From positions 18,675,001 through 18,739,000 of the forward strand of contig OX621265.1 of NCBI GenBank assembly GCA_951640165.1: a stretch of DNA of 64,000 bases, in the 5' to 3' direction. Within the stretch, counting starts at the first letter, position 1. Every line of letters begins with the position of its first letter. The position numbers and the translations under genes are program-made. This DNA is from Pseudoips prasinana. Lineage: Eukaryota > Arthropoda > Insecta > Lepidoptera > Nolidae. The notes under the pieces are model-generated. The model ran no database searches. It had not been told where the DNA came from and worked only from the letters and a program-made list of their open reading frames with translations. Positions 62,263-64,000 of the stretch are shown piece by piece.

Positions 62263-62274
62263 AAACTGACATGG

Positions 62275-62510
62275 GACAAAAATGGGACATTATTCAAACA
62301 ATTAAGGAGCTCTTGTACTATGGAAATCAGATAGTTGATATACTACATTTCTTTTGTAAATTCATACTTATATAGATAGTAACACCCAGACATAGGACAA
62401 ACAGACATGTTTATGCACATAAATATCTGTCCTGAGTGGGAATCGACCCCACAATCTGCAGCGTTTAAAAGCAAGCATTTACCAACCATGCCAACTGGCC
62501 TGTCAATATG
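62275..62510 (-). mobile_element. SINE type C, reverse copy
   Basis: GGGACATTATTCAAACAATT and TTGTACTATGGAAATCAGAT to GAGTGGGAATCGACCCC and CCAACTGGCCTG, the reverse complement of 41303-41575. Confidence 0.75.
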
Positions 62511-62642
62511 TTTTATATTAGTTAGTATGTTTTACATTCCTGTATTTGTACACCTCCATCTTATTTATCAATGTACAAGTCCCACCCTATTACACAACAC
62601 TGCAACTGCTATAAGTCAGGATCAACAAAATTAAATTAATTA

Positions 62643-63955
62643 GGTAAAATAAATTACTGTCTAAGAAACATAAAACTACTGGCTGACACCATTCACTTTT
62701 TCTGCATATGTGTGAAAAAGCAACAAGAAGTATGTTGAGTAAAATAAATTATTGTTTAAGAAACATAAAACTACTGGCTGGGAACTGTCACACTCTCTAT
62801 GCATATGTGTGAAAAAGCAACAAGAAGGATTTAGAGTAAAATAAATTACTGTTTAAGAAACATAAACTACTGGCTGGGAACTGTCAGACTCTCTATGCAT
62901 ATGTGTGAAAAAGCAACAAGAAGGATGTAGAGTAAAATAAATTATTACTGTTAAGAAACATAAACTACTGGCTGGGAACTGACACACTCTCTATGCATAT
63001 GTGTGAAATAGCAACAAGAAGGATGTAGAGTAAAATAAATAACTGTTAAGAAACATAAACTACTGGCTGGGAACTGTCACACTCTCTTTGCATATGTGTG
63101 AAAAAGCAACAAGAAGGATGTAAAGTAAAATAAATAATTATTAAGAAACATAAACTACTGGCTGGGAACTGTCACACTCTCTTTGCATATGTGTGAAAAA
63201 GCAACAAGAAGGATGTAAAGTAAAATAAATAACTGTTAAGAAACATAAACTACTGGCTGGGAACTGTCACACTCTCTTTGCATATGTGTGAAAAAGCAAC
63301 AAGAAGGATGTAAAGTAAAATAAATAACTGTTAAGAAACATAAACTACTGGCTGGGAACTGTCACACTCTCTTTGCATATGTGTGAAAAAGCAACAAGAA
63401 GGATGTAAAGTAAAATAAATAACTGTTAAGAAACATAAACTACTGGCTGGGAACTGTCACACTCTCTTTGCATATGTGTGAAAAAGCAACAAGAAGGATG
63501 TAAAGTAAAATAAATAACTGTTAAGAAACATAAACTACTGGCTGGGAACTGTCACACTCTCTTTGCATATGTGTGAAAAAGCAACAAGAAGGATGTAAAG
63601 TAAAATAAATAACTGTTAAGAAACATAAACTACTGGCTGGGAACTGTCACACTCTCTTTGCATATGTGTGAAAAAGCAACAAGAAGGATGTAAAGTAAAA
63701 TAAATAACTGTTAAGAAACATAAACTACTGGCTGGGAACTGTCACACTCTCTTTGCATATATGTGAAAAAGCAACAAGAAGGATGTAAAGTAAAATAAAT
63801 AACTGTTAAGAAACATAAATTACTGGCTGGGAACTGTCACACTCTCTTTGCATATGTGTGAAAAAGCAACAAGAAGGATGTAAAGTAAAATAAATAACTG
63901 TTAAGAAACATAAACTACTGGCTGGGAACTGTCACACTCTCTATGCATATGTGTG
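62643..63955 (+). repeat. 95-bp minisatellite, about 14 copies
   Basis: The anchor GTAAAATAAAT recurs at about 62643, 62739, 62836, 62932, 63030, 63125, 63220, 63315, 63410, 63505, 63600, 63695, 63790 and 63885. Units at the left are 96-98 bp and diverged; from 63030 rightward they are 95 bp and almost identical. Each holds TACTGGCTGGGAACTGTCAC and TGTGAAAAAGCAACAAGAAG. It lies upstream of the first visible PEX19 exon, presumably in an intron or the 5' flank. Confidence 0.96.
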
Positions 63956-64000
63956 ACTAAGAAAATAATACTTAAATTACAAAATCCAATACCTTAATTT

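Overview
This is eukaryotic nuclear DNA, most likely from a moth or butterfly. The supports are two intron-bearing insect-type genes, AT-rich introns, tRNA-derived SINEs, many Jockey/CR1/RTE/R1-like LINE remnants, a mariner remnant and several short inverted-repeat elements. The order assignment is inference. No bacterial genes, operons, CRISPR arrays, rRNA or functional tRNA genes were seen.

Two host genes frame the window. On the + strand, 1212-16443 holds the last six visible coding exons of a fatty acyl-CoA reductase (FAR). All splice phases agree, and the exons carry the YxxxK catalytic motif, the FAR_C/sterile domain and a C-terminal hydrophobic anchor. Its N-terminal Rossmann exons lie left of the window. 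On the - strand, 51122-61913 holds seven coding exons of the peroxisomal membrane-protein receptor PEX19. It ends in a farnesylation-type CaaX box (CCLM), and its short N-terminal exon lies right of the window. The two genes are convergent, and about 34 kb of transposon-rich DNA separates their 3' ends.

The FAR introns hold a 118/119-bp minisatellite interrupted by a LINE, an antisense LINE with an 834-codon open frame, further LINE fragments, a 222-bp inverted-repeat element and SINEs. From 16.6 to 41.2 kb is a graveyard of LINEs. Its most informative part is a three-level nest. An old Jockey-like element (24664-37068) was split by a decayed TIR transposon (25153-32065) carrying a broken gene of a family I cannot name. 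It was split again by a younger, nearly intact two-ORF LINE (32486-36259). Part of the TIR transposon plus 107 bp of the flanking LINE was later duplicated in tandem (2566-bp unit, nearly identical copies). The young LINE has a textbook A_AAA_AAC slippery site directly before its ORF1 stop, its ORF2 is open in the -1 frame, and no AUG precedes the endonuclease domain. This suggests Gag/Pol-style -1 frameshifting.

From 41 to 51 kb no coding region was found: copies of a uniform 141-bp TA-flanked MITE, foldback elements, AT-rich DNA and microsatellites. The PEX19 introns hold SINEs, LINE 3' ends, a 32-bp tandem array, a roughly 120-bp degenerate array and, at the right edge, a 95-bp minisatellite. 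Seven or more short-loop quasi-palindromes are scattered over unrelated contexts. Everything was read by eye, so transposon boundaries are approximate unless a repeat end is stated.
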